From: Methanobacterium sp.
GTDB taxonomy: Archaea > Methanobacteriota > Methanobacteria > Methanobacteriales > Methanobacteriaceae
Length of the DNA stretch: 15,941 nt
Assembly: GCA_003164415.1 (NCBI GenBank)
Contig: PLTK01000125.1
Span: 1 to 15,941, forward strand
Direction of reading: 5' to 3'
Under the pieces are notes generated by a model. That model was not told the origin of the DNA, made no database searches, and worked only from the letters and a program-made list of their open reading frames with translations. Numbering within the stretch: the stretch's first letter is position 1; each line of letters starts with the position of its first letter. Shown in pieces: positions 7,290 through 14,678 of this stretch. The position numbers were made by a program, and so were the translations under genes.

Positions 7290-8081
7290 ATGGACGGGGG
7301 TATAATAATAAACATTGGGGAAATAATTAACAGTTCAATCCGATATCCTTTAAGTAATAAGAGAACCTTCCTATTTTTGGGTTTGATAGTGATATTAGGA
7401 GATTTATATAGCATTTTTGGATCAGCAACATATAATAGATTAATAACTATTTTAGGTATTTTAGCTTTAATAATTGCCTTTGTGAAATCAGGATATCAAC
7501 TTCGTATAATGAAATTCTCCACAGCAGGTAATAATACACTCCCTGAGTTAAATAAATGGAAAGACCTTTTTATTAATGGGTTAAAAGTGATTGTGGTAAC
7601 TCTGGTTTATGTGATCCCTATAATGGTAATAGTAATTCCTATGATCTTTATAATTGCAATCACATCCATTAGTTCTGGGAATAACCTTGCAGATACAAAT
7701 ATTTTTAAAACATTTGGCCTTGTTTCAATTATTGTTGGACTGTATATGGTAATAATATATCCAATATTTTTCATGTCACTGGCTAACATGGCTAAAAATG
7801 GGGATAATATAGACAAAGCATTTAAATTCAGTGCAATAAAAAATATTATTTCAAATGTGGGATTGGGCAACTTTATTATCTGGTACATTTTCACAGGATT
7901 AATATTTTTATTCCTGTTTATAGTTGGATTTGGATTATCAAGTATTTTCAACCTGATCCACTACAAGTTTATCGGAGATGTGCTGGCTTCATTAACTGTA
8001 ACACCCTTTGGTTTGATTTTCCTTTTCAGATCCGCATCGCTAATATATCTAAAGGGATCCGCGGATGAAACTTTAGATTAA
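7290..8081 (+). CDS. DUF4013 family polytopic membrane protein
   Basis: This protein of 263 residues (if the ATG is used) has about six hydrophobic helices: near FLFLGLIVILGDLYSIFG, ITILGILALIIAFV, VIVVTLVYVIPIMVIVIP, FGLVSIIVGLYMVIIYP, FIIWYIFTGLIFLFLFIVGF and LASLTVTPFGLIFLF. The N-terminal pattern NIGEIINSSIRYPLSN and the overall plan match DUF4013, a family common in Methanobacteriales whose function is unknown. The start is ambiguous. The ATG at 7290 has no ribosome binding site, while an in-frame GGGGGT (7296-7301) lies 6 bases before an ATA codon (7308) that sits exactly where homologues, as I recall them, begin (M-N-I-G). Either a short-leader ATG or a rare ATA start is possible. The gene is monocistronic, with oligo-T about 130 bases past the stop. 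Confidence 0.8.
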   Translation: MDGGIIINIGEIINSSIRYPLSNKRTFLFLGLIVILGDLYSIFGSATYNRLITILGILALIIAFVKSGYQLRIMKFSTAGNNTLPELNKWKDLFINGLKVIVVTLVYVIPIMVIVIPMIFIIAITSISSGNNLADTNIFKTFGLVSIIVGLYMVIIYPIFFMSLANMAKNGDNIDKAFKFSAIKNIISNVGLGNFIIWYIFTGLIFLFLFIVGFGLSSIFNLIHYKFIGDVLASLTVTPFGLIFLFRSASLIYLKGSADETLD

Positions 8082-8210
8082 ATAAAATTATTAAAAACTC
8101 TAAGAATATAATAAAGAATTACGATAATCAGCTAGTTATAGGTAAATTAATAGAGTAAAGCACATTATACTGAAATCCCCTACACTAAATTCATTTGATT
8201 GATTATTTAA

Positions 8211-8219
8211 TTTTTTTTT
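8211..8219 (+). terminator. Oligo-T terminator after the DUF4013 gene
   Basis: A run of nine T residues lies in the 286-base gap that follows the gene. The remainder of the gap shows no coding frame of note. Confidence 0.4.
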
Positions 8220-8302
8220 ACTCATGAGATATCCTTCTATACGAATTGGAATGTATAAAAATCTGTGAATAAATGTTCATCACTTGTTTGGGTATGAATA
8301 AT

Positions 8303-8310
8303 TATAAAAG
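8303..8310 (+). promoter_or_regulatory. Possible TATA box of the DUF457 gene
   Basis: TATAAAAG lies about 58 bases before the start codon, giving a leader of roughly 35-40 bases. The sequence is AT-rich and another T/A tract at about 8320 could serve instead. Confidence 0.3.
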
Positions 8311-8367
8311 TTAAGTTAATAAATTTAAAATAAAAACCTGTGAGTATATATTTTTTAGGTGAAAGTC

Positions 8368-9312
8368 ATGGATCTATTAACACATTTTCTGGTACCATAT
8401 ATTATCTTAGCCGCTGTTAAGAGTAAAAATAAACTTGCAGGAGCTTTTGGTGGTATTTCACCCGATTTTGACACCATTTTTGTTGCTTGGATAGGAATAT
8501 TATCCCCAAATTTATTTATATTTTCACATAGAGGTATAACACATTCATTTATTTTTGGATTTGTAACATCAACCATCTTCCTTTATGTAATATCAAGAAA
8601 ACAAGTGAATCAATTCATAGGCAACCTTATAAAACGTGATATAACAGTAAAGTTTACTAAAACCACAATTGCAATAGCCTATTTTGGTGTTTTAACCCAT
8701 TTACTACTAGACTATTTGACAACACTGGGCATACCATTGTTCTTTCCCTTTTCAATTACACGATACGCATTAAACTTATATCAATCATTGGACCTCATAA
8801 CCATTATATTAGCAGCCATTGTTATGCTCATAATCTATATGAAAATAAATTACAAGTATAAAAAAGCTGCAATGGCAATTTTTATGATTATATTAATATC
8901 ATTTGGCGGTTTAAGAGCATATGAAAAGATTAATATTCTTGATGATGAAACACCAACCTTAAATGGAAATTATAATCAAGTAACACTCTATCCAACCAGT
9001 AACATTTTCGTATGGGATGTTGTAAAAAGTAATTCACAAAACAGTAGTTATATTGTATCACAGTACAATGGATGGTCACATCAAGAATCTGATATTCAAA
9101 CATTCAACACCCCATCGGTTGAAAACGGTAATTACAGTGCTGGGTTAAATGCTATAAAAATTGCTGACACTCTACCCGTTGTGAAACAATTTAAATGGAA
9201 TTCGTACTATACAGTTGTAAATGCACAGTATAACTCAACTAAATGGGATGTAACCTATTCAGATATTATAAATTCATATACAGCAAACAATCTAACGGTT
9301 ACAGTACCATAA
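8368..9312 (+). CDS. Membrane-bound metal-dependent hydrolase, DUF457/YdjM family
   Basis: This 314-residue integral membrane protein carries the conserved polar motifs of DUF457/YdjM: His6 in LLTHF, Asp33 and Asp35 in SPDFDT, His54 and His59 in HRGITHS, and His111/Asp115 in THLLLDYLTTLG, followed by IPLFFPFS. Together these could bind a metal between the helices; the family is annotated as metal-dependent hydrolase but its substrate is unknown. About four to five helices lie within the first 180 residues. The last 120 or so residues (after LRAYEKINIL) are Asn/Ser/Tyr-rich and beta-prone, probably an external domain. I chose the ATG at 8368 because AGGTGA (8357-8362) sits 5 bases upstream. 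A GTG at 8359 in the same frame lies inside that site and is unlikely to be used. Confidence 0.8.
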   Translation: MDLLTHFLVPYIILAAVKSKNKLAGAFGGISPDFDTIFVAWIGILSPNLFIFSHRGITHSFIFGFVTSTIFLYVISRKQVNQFIGNLIKRDITVKFTKTTIAIAYFGVLTHLLLDYLTTLGIPLFFPFSITRYALNLYQSLDLITIILAAIVMLIIYMKINYKYKKAAMAIFMIILISFGGLRAYEKINILDDETPTLNGNYNQVTLYPTSNIFVWDVVKSNSQNSSYIVSQYNGWSHQESDIQTFNTPSVENGNYSAGLNAIKIADTLPVVKQFKWNSYYTVVNAQYNSTKWDVTYSDIINSYTANNLTVTVP

Positions 9313-9364
9313 ATATTTTTATTTCATTTATTTTAATTTTATCAATTATAAATTTCATCTATTA

Positions 9365-9375
9365 GTATATATTTT
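9365..9375 (+). promoter_or_regulatory. TATA-box promoter of the second methyltransferase gene
   Basis: GTATATATTTT lies about 55 bases before the ATG. Initiation about 25 bases downstream gives a leader of about 28 bases that includes the GAGG ribosome binding site. Confidence 0.4.
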
Positions 9376-9423
9376 ACACAAAAAACATTTTGAATCATTC
9401 AAATCTAAATGAGGATACAATAT

Positions 9424-10197
9424 ATGAAGAAAACTGAACATAACCTTTCTATTATTGACCAGTTTACTAAACAAACCACACCCTTTGCAGAACAAAAATT
9501 TCACTCCAACGAATCTGAATTCAAGTTAATGTTCGAACTAAGTGAAGTTAATAAGTATGATACTGTGCTTGACGTTGCATGTGGACCCGGACTTGTTACA
9601 ACAGCATTTGCAACAAAGGCAAAACATGTTACTGGAATTGACATTACCCCTGCAATGATTGACAAGGCAAAGGAAATCCAAAAAGAAAAGAATTTGGAAA
9701 ATATTACATTGAAAATTGGAGATGCAACAAATTTACCATTTGATGATGAATCATTCTCAATGGTAATTACAAGATATTCATTTCACCATTTTGTTGAACC
9801 TGAAATGGTTTTTAAAGAAATGAAACGTGTCTGCAAAAAGGATGGGAAAATAATGGTTGTTGATGTAGCCATACAACCAGGAAAAAGAGAAGCCTATGAT
9901 CATCTTGAAAAACTAAGAGACCCATCACATACCCGCGCTTGCACCTTAGATGAACTGTTGAATATTGCAGATAAATTAGAGCTCACCAACATTAAAACAA
10001 AATGGTACCAATTAGAAGCCGAGTTAGAAAAACAGATCAAAGCATCATTTCCAAATCCGGGTGATGATGAAAAGATCAGACAACTTGTGATGGAAGATAT
10101 TGGAATCAACAATCTGGGGATTAATGCCCATCTAATTGATGGTTCAATCTATTTTGACTATCCCACAGTCATCATTGTTGGTGTTAAGTCAAAATAA
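9424..10197 (+). CDS. Class I SAM-dependent methyltransferase (UbiE-like)
   Basis: This 257-residue soluble enzyme has motif I VLDVACGPG (48-56), the acidic ribose-binding Asp73 in GIDIT, GDATNLPF (99-106) and a conserved SFHHF at 119-123, all typical of the UbiE/Methyltransf_11 group that methylates small molecules. The C-terminal third, with PGDDEK and a beta hairpin near the end, probably shapes the substrate pocket. The acceptor cannot be named. I chose the ATG at 9424 because GAGG (9411-9414) lies 9 bases upstream; an in-frame ATG at 9409 would place that site inside the gene. It is not a close copy of the other methyltransferase in the window, sharing only the core motifs. It has its own likely promoter and T runs after the stop. 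Confidence 0.85.
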   Translation: MKKTEHNLSIIDQFTKQTTPFAEQKFHSNESEFKLMFELSEVNKYDTVLDVACGPGLVTTAFATKAKHVTGIDITPAMIDKAKEIQKEKNLENITLKIGDATNLPFDDESFSMVITRYSFHHFVEPEMVFKEMKRVCKKDGKIMVVDVAIQPGKREAYDHLEKLRDPSHTRACTLDELLNIADKLELTNIKTKWYQLEAELEKQIKASFPNPGDDEKIRQLVMEDIGINNLGINAHLIDGSIYFDYPTVIIVGVKSK

Positions 10198-10213
10198 TTT
10201 ATATAGTATCAAA

Positions 10214-10239
10214 TTTTTTTAATCCATAAAATATTTTTT
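10214..10239 (+). terminator. Double oligo-T terminator of the second methyltransferase gene
   Basis: Runs of seven T (10214-10220) and six T (10234-10239) lie within 45 bases of the stop codon. Confidence 0.5.
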
Positions 10240-10283
10240 CCAACCGATTCAATAAAATATATCACTATTTTAGGTGTTATAGA

Positions 10284-10321
10284 TTCCCTAAATTCATGGG
10301 AAAAATTAAATAAAAAAAAAA
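10284..10321 (-). terminator. Terminator of the metallophosphoesterase gene
   Basis: On the minus strand ten T residues (10312-10321) follow the stop codon directly. Just beyond is a 5-base inverted repeat (TTCCC/GGGAA, 10284-10288 and 10298-10302) with a 9-base loop, which may assist termination from either side of this convergent junction. Confidence 0.5.
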
Positions 10322-11929
10322 TTATTTAATATTTATAACTGCCTGGGATCCTAATTTTTTAATCTCTCCATCCTGGGAATATTGGTATAAACTCACATAA
10401 GATGGAGCAGACTCATTGGATTTTTGAGGTGTAATAACCACAAATGTCATGGTACACTTATTTTTATCTATCCAAGTACCTGAATTTACATAGACATTCT
10501 TCTCTTGTTTTTCATTTAAAGAAGTTATGATACGTGCTTCATGGGAATGGCCAAATATTACAATTCTCTTATCAGAAACAGGGTTGTTAAAAAATTGAAC
10601 ATTCGATTGATCGTCTAGAAAACTTGCAAGTGCACCCCTAAGAACAGCATCTTCTATTGGGATTTTAACGGGTACTAGGTTATTATCTTGTCTTTCATCC
10701 CAATTTTCAATAATTCCATCGAAAAGATTAGTCTTGATAATGTCATTCTCAGATTCTTGATAGGGTAAAAAATCATTTATTGCATAGTAATCTGTAAATC
10801 CATCTAGATTTGTGTTTATAATTTTTTCATCTAATCCTTCGTGCACTGGAAAATCTGTTACAAGACCCTTCCAAACATTCCAATATAAGAAATAACGATA
10901 TTGATCCGTTCCAAGTTCATTTTTAGTAACCACCGGCAGATCTTCATCTCTTTTTGGTCTGCCCTGGACAACAGAACTGGTTGCCATTCTTGTAAAGAAA
11001 TATCCTGGAGGTAATATTGAATCGGATTGGGTTATATGTCTGTTTGAAGGATCTGGTGCACAATAAAAATTATACCTGTGTCCATGTTCAATTATTGTTT
11101 CAGGAATATCTTTGGGAGTGTAGGATCCAAGTCCTTTAACATCACGAGCCTGATTCACTCCAGGCATGATGCTTTGAATATCATCATAATCTATTAAAAT
11201 ATCATGATTTCCTGGTACATAGGTCACCTTCACATTATTATCATTTATTATATTGTTAAAAGCATCTATAACAGGTTTATTGTTAAATGCCACAGATTTA
11301 ACGAAATCTCTTTGGGTTTTTCCGTTAAATGTCTCTAAATTCATTGGAATAAACCATTCATCTATCAAATCACCTACAATAATAAGTTCTTTAACATTTG
11401 GTGACGTTCGAATTTGGTTTAGGAAATTAACCAATGCTTCCCTGTTTTTTGTAATTTCTGAATAGCTGTCATTTGCACCTAAATGTATATCACTTATACA
11501 AACCACAAGAGACCTTTCATTATTTAAATCAGAAATACCATCCATATCCAGGTTAAATGTATAATCTATAGCAAAATAATTGTTAAAATCCTCTTTTAAT
11601 GAAGCTCCACCAAGTGATCTTATATTACTTATTGAAAGTTTATATTCATCACCTTCTGTAAACTTTGAATTATCCGATCTACTGATATTGAGTGCTTTCA
11701 GAGAATTTCCAATTTTATCAACTATTATATCCTCTTCTATTTCAGTATTATCAGAGGTAATTTTAAAGAGTTTTATTCCATCTGAAACTGTATCTAAATC
11801 TAAATCATTATTAAAAACCAGATTTAAACTACCTTTACTGTTTATAAGAGCAGGATCTCCTATTTTATCCGAGAAAGGTATGTCTGTTTTTACACTTAAC
11901 AATGAACTACTGTTATTCTTTGAATCCAA
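10322..11929 (-). CDS. Calcineurin-like metallophosphoesterase with N-terminal Ig-like domain
   Basis: This 535-residue protein has two parts. Residues about 20-125 look like an SbsA/Big_5 Ig-like fold: LNLVFNNDLDLDTVSDGIKL and later FTEGDEYKLSISN, then a short Asp-rich linker. Residues about 140-500 hold the metallophosphoesterase motifs in order: D147-x-H149 (CISDIHLG), G186-D187-x-x-D190 (GDLIDEW), G240-N241-H242-D243 (GNHD), a histidine in EHGHRYNF, and G460-H461-x-H463 (FGHSH). All metal ligands are present, so hydrolysis of a phosphomonoester or diester is likely; the substrate is unknown. About 190 residues, more than is usual, lie between GNHD and GHSH. There is no signal peptide or membrane helix, although Ig-like domains of this type are usually extracellular. 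It starts at TTG, with GAGG 7 bases upstream and a TATA element at 11985-12000. It is monocistronic. Confidence 0.85.
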   Translation of the reverse strand: MDSKNNSSSLLSVKTDIPFSDKIGDPALINSKGSLNLVFNNDLDLDTVSDGIKLFKITSDNTEIEEDIIVDKIGNSLKALNISRSDNSKFTEGDEYKLSISNIRSLGGASLKEDFNNYFAIDYTFNLDMDGISDLNNERSLVVCISDIHLGANDSYSEITKNREALVNFLNQIRTSPNVKELIIVGDLIDEWFIPMNLETFNGKTQRDFVKSVAFNNKPVIDAFNNIINDNNVKVTYVPGNHDILIDYDDIQSIMPGVNQARDVKGLGSYTPKDIPETIIEHGHRYNFYCAPDPSNRHITQSDSILPPGYFFTRMATSSVVQGRPKRDEDLPVVTKNELGTDQYRYFLYWNVWKGLVTDFPVHEGLDEKIINTNLDGFTDYYAINDFLPYQESENDIIKTNLFDGIIENWDERQDNNLVPVKIPIEDAVLRGALASFLDDQSNVQFFNNPVSDKRIVIFGHSHEARIITSLNEKQEKNVYVNSGTWIDKNKCTMTFVVITPQKSNESAPSYVSLYQYSQDGEIKKLGSQAVINIK

Positions 11930-12402
11930 TTTATAACCTCCAATAATATAATTTAAGACTTTATAGTTGATAACTTAAATTCATTCATATATATAGATTT
12001 CATGTTTCTATTTATTCTTAATATTAGATGCTTATTTGTACTTTGAATGGATTCACTTCGATATAAATAAGCTGAGAACTAATGTGATTATTATCACTAA
12101 ATATTAATGTCATGTATTATATCCTGGGTGATGTCTGAAAGCAAAATTGAAATTCAAACCAATATTTTATCTAACATAAACATGTAAGCAACATATAAAC
12201 ATTATACATGTAACAGAGAAACAAAAAAAAGCAGCATCAACATCACACCATTATCATTGGAAATAATTTCGAATAAAGGAAAATTGAATTTTTTTAGAAA
12301 TACAATTTGAAAATTATTAATTATGTTTCAATTGGTAAATTATTTATTTTCCCTTTAATAAACTAATATATGTAAATTCATTAAAAAGTTGGATGTGATA
12401 TA
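11930..12402. other. Divergent non-coding region between metallophosphoesterase and tautomerase genes
   Basis: This 473-base region holds the minus-strand promoter at 11985-12000 and, presumably, the plus-strand tautomerase promoter near 12336-12374, for which no single TATA stands out. Within it are an inverted repeat GTGAT/ATCAC (12084-12097, 4-base centre) and a duplicated octamer ACATGTAA (12180-12187 and 12206-12213, 26 bases apart) in a stretch of AACATA-like repeats. A frame starting at 12131 gives only 18 residues before a stop. I see no convincing gene. Confidence 0.5.
11985..12000 (-). promoter_or_regulatory. TATA-box promoter of the metallophosphoesterase gene
   Basis: Read on the minus strand, AATCTATATATATGAA contains a strong TATA core. 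Initiation about 25 bases downstream gives a leader of about 38 bases containing GAGG. Confidence 0.5.
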
Positions 12403-12609
12403 ATGCCTATGGTACAAATAAATGTCTGGAAGGGTTTTGAACAAGAAAAGATAGATTATTTAATTAAGAATATCACTAAAGTGTTTGTTGAGGTCGATGT
12501 ACCTGCACAAGCCGTAGAAATCCTAATAAACGAGGTTCCGAAATCTCATTGGGGAGTGGGAGGAGAATCTTGTTCAGTAAAATTTAAGGGCATAGGTCCT
12601 GATGAATGA
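12403..12609 (+). CDS. 4-oxalocrotonate tautomerase family protein
   Basis: This 68-residue protein starts with Met-Pro, so removal of Met exposes the N-terminal proline that acts as general base in tautomerases. The pattern PMVQINVWKGF and, near the end, EVPKSHWGVGGE match the 4-OT subfamily, which forms hexamers of beta-alpha-beta subunits. Counting Pro as 1, the two arginines that bind substrate in 4-oxalocrotonate tautomerase are missing: position 11 is Phe, and the residue aligned to Arg39 is Glu38. Keto-enol tautomerisation of that substrate is therefore doubtful, and a different substrate or promiscuous activity is more likely. GGATGTGAT lies 4-12 bases before the ATG. Several T runs follow, so it seems separate from the transporter gene 209 bases downstream. 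Confidence 0.8.
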   Translation: MPMVQINVWKGFEQEKIDYLIKNITKVFVEVDVPAQAVEILINEVPKSHWGVGGESCSVKFKGIGPDE

Positions 12610-12631
12610 ATTTATAAATCTAATAATTCCC

Positions 12632-12675
12632 TTTTTTTAATATATACAATTTATTTTTTCTATAAAATTTTTTTT
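12632..12675 (+). terminator. Cluster of oligo-T terminators after the tautomerase gene
   Basis: Runs of seven (12632-12638), six (12654-12659) and eight T (12668-12675) lie 23-66 bases past the stop codon. Such clusters are typical of strong termination in methanogens. Confidence 0.55.
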
Positions 12676-12765
12676 AATTACGCTATCTCCCTGCTTTTTT
12701 TCTATTGATATTCACAATATCAATTTCTTATCCTACAGATCATATGTTTTCTTTTTTTACACTGC

Positions 12766-12774
12766 TTTAAATAA
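12766..12774 (+). promoter_or_regulatory. TATA-box promoter of the MFS transporter gene
   Basis: TTTAAATAA lies about 50 bases before the TTG start. Initiation about 25 bases downstream gives a leader of about 25 bases carrying GGAGGA. Confidence 0.45.
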
Positions 12775-12818
12775 TACTAACTTCTAAAATAGATTTAATA
12801 TGTCTTGGAGGAATATTT

Positions 12819-14375
12819 TTGGAAAATGATATTAATTCTAATAAAATAGGTTGGATGGCACTTATACTTGTTGCTTTATCCTCATTCATCATTGCACTTG
12901 ATTCTACTTTTATGAATGTTGCCATTTCTAACCTTGTTGTTGATCTTAACACAACTGTATCTGCCATACAGATAATTATTACAGTCTACGCACTTACAAT
13001 GGCTTCATTAATGCTTCTCGGAGGTAAGATGCAGGATGTTGTTGGCAGAAAAAATGCATTCCTTATTGGAGCGGCCATTTATGGTATTGGAACAACTATA
13101 GCTGCTTTAAGTGTTAATGCCACCATGCTTCTTATTGGATGGTCTATCCTTGAAGGAATTGGAGCTGCTCTTATGACGCCTGCAACAGCGTCCATAATAA
13201 CAGGAACGTACAGGGGTAAAAACCGTGCATTTGCAATTGGAATATGGACAGCAGTTGCGAGTATAGGTGCAGCAGTAGGTCCGTTAATAGGAGGATTTTT
13301 AACCACCTTCTTCAGCTGGAGATGGGGATTTGGACTTGAATTGGTAATTGTAATATTTGTACTTGCATTATCCCATAGAATAAAATACTTCCCTCCAACC
13401 ATGAAACTTTCTGACCTTGATAAATCCAGCGTGCTCCTATCTTCATTTGGAATTTTTACCTTCGTACTTGGAATATTAAGTCTTAATGCCCCCAAAGATT
13501 GGGAATTTTCATTAGTTATGATGGGAGTAGGAATTATATTATTAATAATATTCTACTTAAGAGAGAAAAAAATAATAAACAAAAATGAAATCCCATTTAC
13601 AGATATTAGACTGTTTAAGGATAGGAATTTCACCTTAGGAAATCTCACACGTATGATTATGCAGTTAGCTCTCGCAGGCGCTGTTTTCGTTCTGCCTGTC
13701 TTTTTACAGCAGATAACAGGTGCAGATGCATTTACAACAGGACTAGCTATTTTACCATTAACCGTTGGACTTTTAGTATTTGCTCTTGCATCTTCCAGAC
13801 TATCTAACAAGATCGCACCCCATTACCTTGTTTCTATAGGTTTTTTAATTGCCCTAGCTGGCAGTCTTTTCTTGAGCTTCCAGTTCAACTTAAACACCCA
13901 TATAATCAACATAATCCCCGGAACTTTACTTCTAGGTATAGGATTAGGTTTAGCACTCCCAATAACAGGTAATCTTGTATTATCCTCTGCAGATGCTGAT
14001 AAACAATCCGATGCATCGGGAATATTATCGACAAGTGCAAGTCTTGGATCATCACTAGGTACAGCCATTATAGGTATAGTTCTCATACTTGGAATTATAA
14101 ACGGAATAAATACAGCTGTTGATCAGACATTTCCACATGAATTCACCAAGGATCAGGTAGATCAAAACCTGACACAGTACGCTGAAAAAATGAAGACAAC
14201 CAATATTACGGGTCTAAAAAATAATCAAACATCAATTGCCTACACACTTGTAAATACAACAGTTACGAATGCTATGAAAACTACATTTGACTTTGTAACG
14301 GTGATTTTCTTTATTGGATTCTTGATATCGCTCTATATAAGACCTTTGAAACAAAAAAATCTAAAGAACAAATAA
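12819..14375 (+). CDS. DHA2-family (EmrB/QacA-type) MFS drug transporter
   Basis: This 518-residue protein with about 14 hydrophobic helices fits the DHA2 group of drug:H+ antiporters. Visible signatures are motif D1 (LDSTFMNVAISNL, 27-39), motif A (GGKMQDVVGRK, 68-78) in the first cytoplasmic loop, and the antiporter motif C with GAAVGPLIGG (150-159). A longer hydrophilic, probably external loop lies before the last helix (around QTFPHEFTKDQ to GLKNNQ), and the C-terminus is Lys-rich. The likely role is proton-driven export of amphipathic compounds across the cytoplasmic membrane; the substrate is unknown. It starts at TTG with GGAGGA 6 bases upstream. The small winged-helix gene follows after 47 bases with no T run between, so they may be co-transcribed. 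Confidence 0.9.
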   Translation: MENDINSNKIGWMALILVALSSFIIALDSTFMNVAISNLVVDLNTTVSAIQIIITVYALTMASLMLLGGKMQDVVGRKNAFLIGAAIYGIGTTIAALSVNATMLLIGWSILEGIGAALMTPATASIITGTYRGKNRAFAIGIWTAVASIGAAVGPLIGGFLTTFFSWRWGFGLELVIVIFVLALSHRIKYFPPTMKLSDLDKSSVLLSSFGIFTFVLGILSLNAPKDWEFSLVMMGVGIILLIIFYLREKKIINKNEIPFTDIRLFKDRNFTLGNLTRMIMQLALAGAVFVLPVFLQQITGADAFTTGLAILPLTVGLLVFALASSRLSNKIAPHYLVSIGFLIALAGSLFLSFQFNLNTHIINIIPGTLLLGIGLGLALPITGNLVLSSADADKQSDASGILSTSASLGSSLGTAIIGIVLILGIINGINTAVDQTFPHEFTKDQVDQNLTQYAEKMKTTNITGLKNNQTSIAYTLVNTTVTNAMKTTFDFVTVIFFIGFLISLYIRPLKQKNLKNK

Positions 14376-14422
14376 CAGATCAGATATATGGATTTATATG
14401 AATAATTTACGTAGGTGATATC

Positions 14423-14599
14423 ATGGATAATAAAGACAAAGTAATCAAAGCTTTCAAAGACTCTGAAGAACCTTTAAATGCTAGTAAAGTGAGTAAAATC
14501 TCTGGTTTAGAGAAAAAAGAAGTTGATAAAATCATGAAAGAATTGAAAAAGGATGAGATTATTTATTCTCCTAAAAGATGTTACTGGACAGTGAAATAA
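14423..14599 (+). CDS. Small winged-helix DNA-binding protein (MarR-like)
   Basis: This 58-residue frame begins with GGTGAT (14413-14418) 4 bases before the ATG, an ideal site for this genome. The sequence reads as one compact wHTH: helix KDKVIKAFKDSEE, then LNASKVSKISGLEKKEVDKI as the helix-turn-helix, then a wing EIIYSPKRCYWTVK. Small proteins of this kind are common in Methanobacteriales and are annotated as MarR-like transcriptional regulators. It carries no ligand domain and probably dimerises. Its place 47 bases behind the efflux gene suggests it may control that gene, but a weak TATA-like element (14391-14400) could also make it independent. Confidence 0.75.
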   Translation: MDNKDKVIKAFKDSEEPLNASKVSKISGLEKKEVDKIMKELKKDEIIYSPKRCYWTVK

Positions 14600-14614
14600 T
14601 ATTACTATCTTCTA

Positions 14615-14621
14615 TTTTTTT
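14615..14621 (+). terminator. Oligo-T terminator of the transporter/winged-helix unit
   Basis: Seven T residues begin 15 bases past the stop codon of the winged-helix gene, in the 79-base convergent gap before the NmrA-like gene. Confidence 0.5.
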
Positions 14622-14678
14622 GATATAAGATTTAGAATATAATAGTTTAGAAATGTTTTACTCGAATAAATTTAATTC

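Noticed and set aside
11580..11936. Open frame on the plus strand opposite the metallophosphoesterase N-terminus, and similar antisense frames inside the bactofilin and transporter genes
   Set aside because: All mirror real genes, have no start signals and match no family.
12131..12310. An 18-codon frame (ATG 12131 to TAA 12185) followed in the same frame by about 40 open codons up to TGA at 12308, looking like a gene interrupted by one stop
   Set aside because: The putative ribosome binding site overlaps the ATG, the residues after the stop show no recognisable family, and 40 open codons occur by chance at this composition. TAA is not a pyrrolysine codon.
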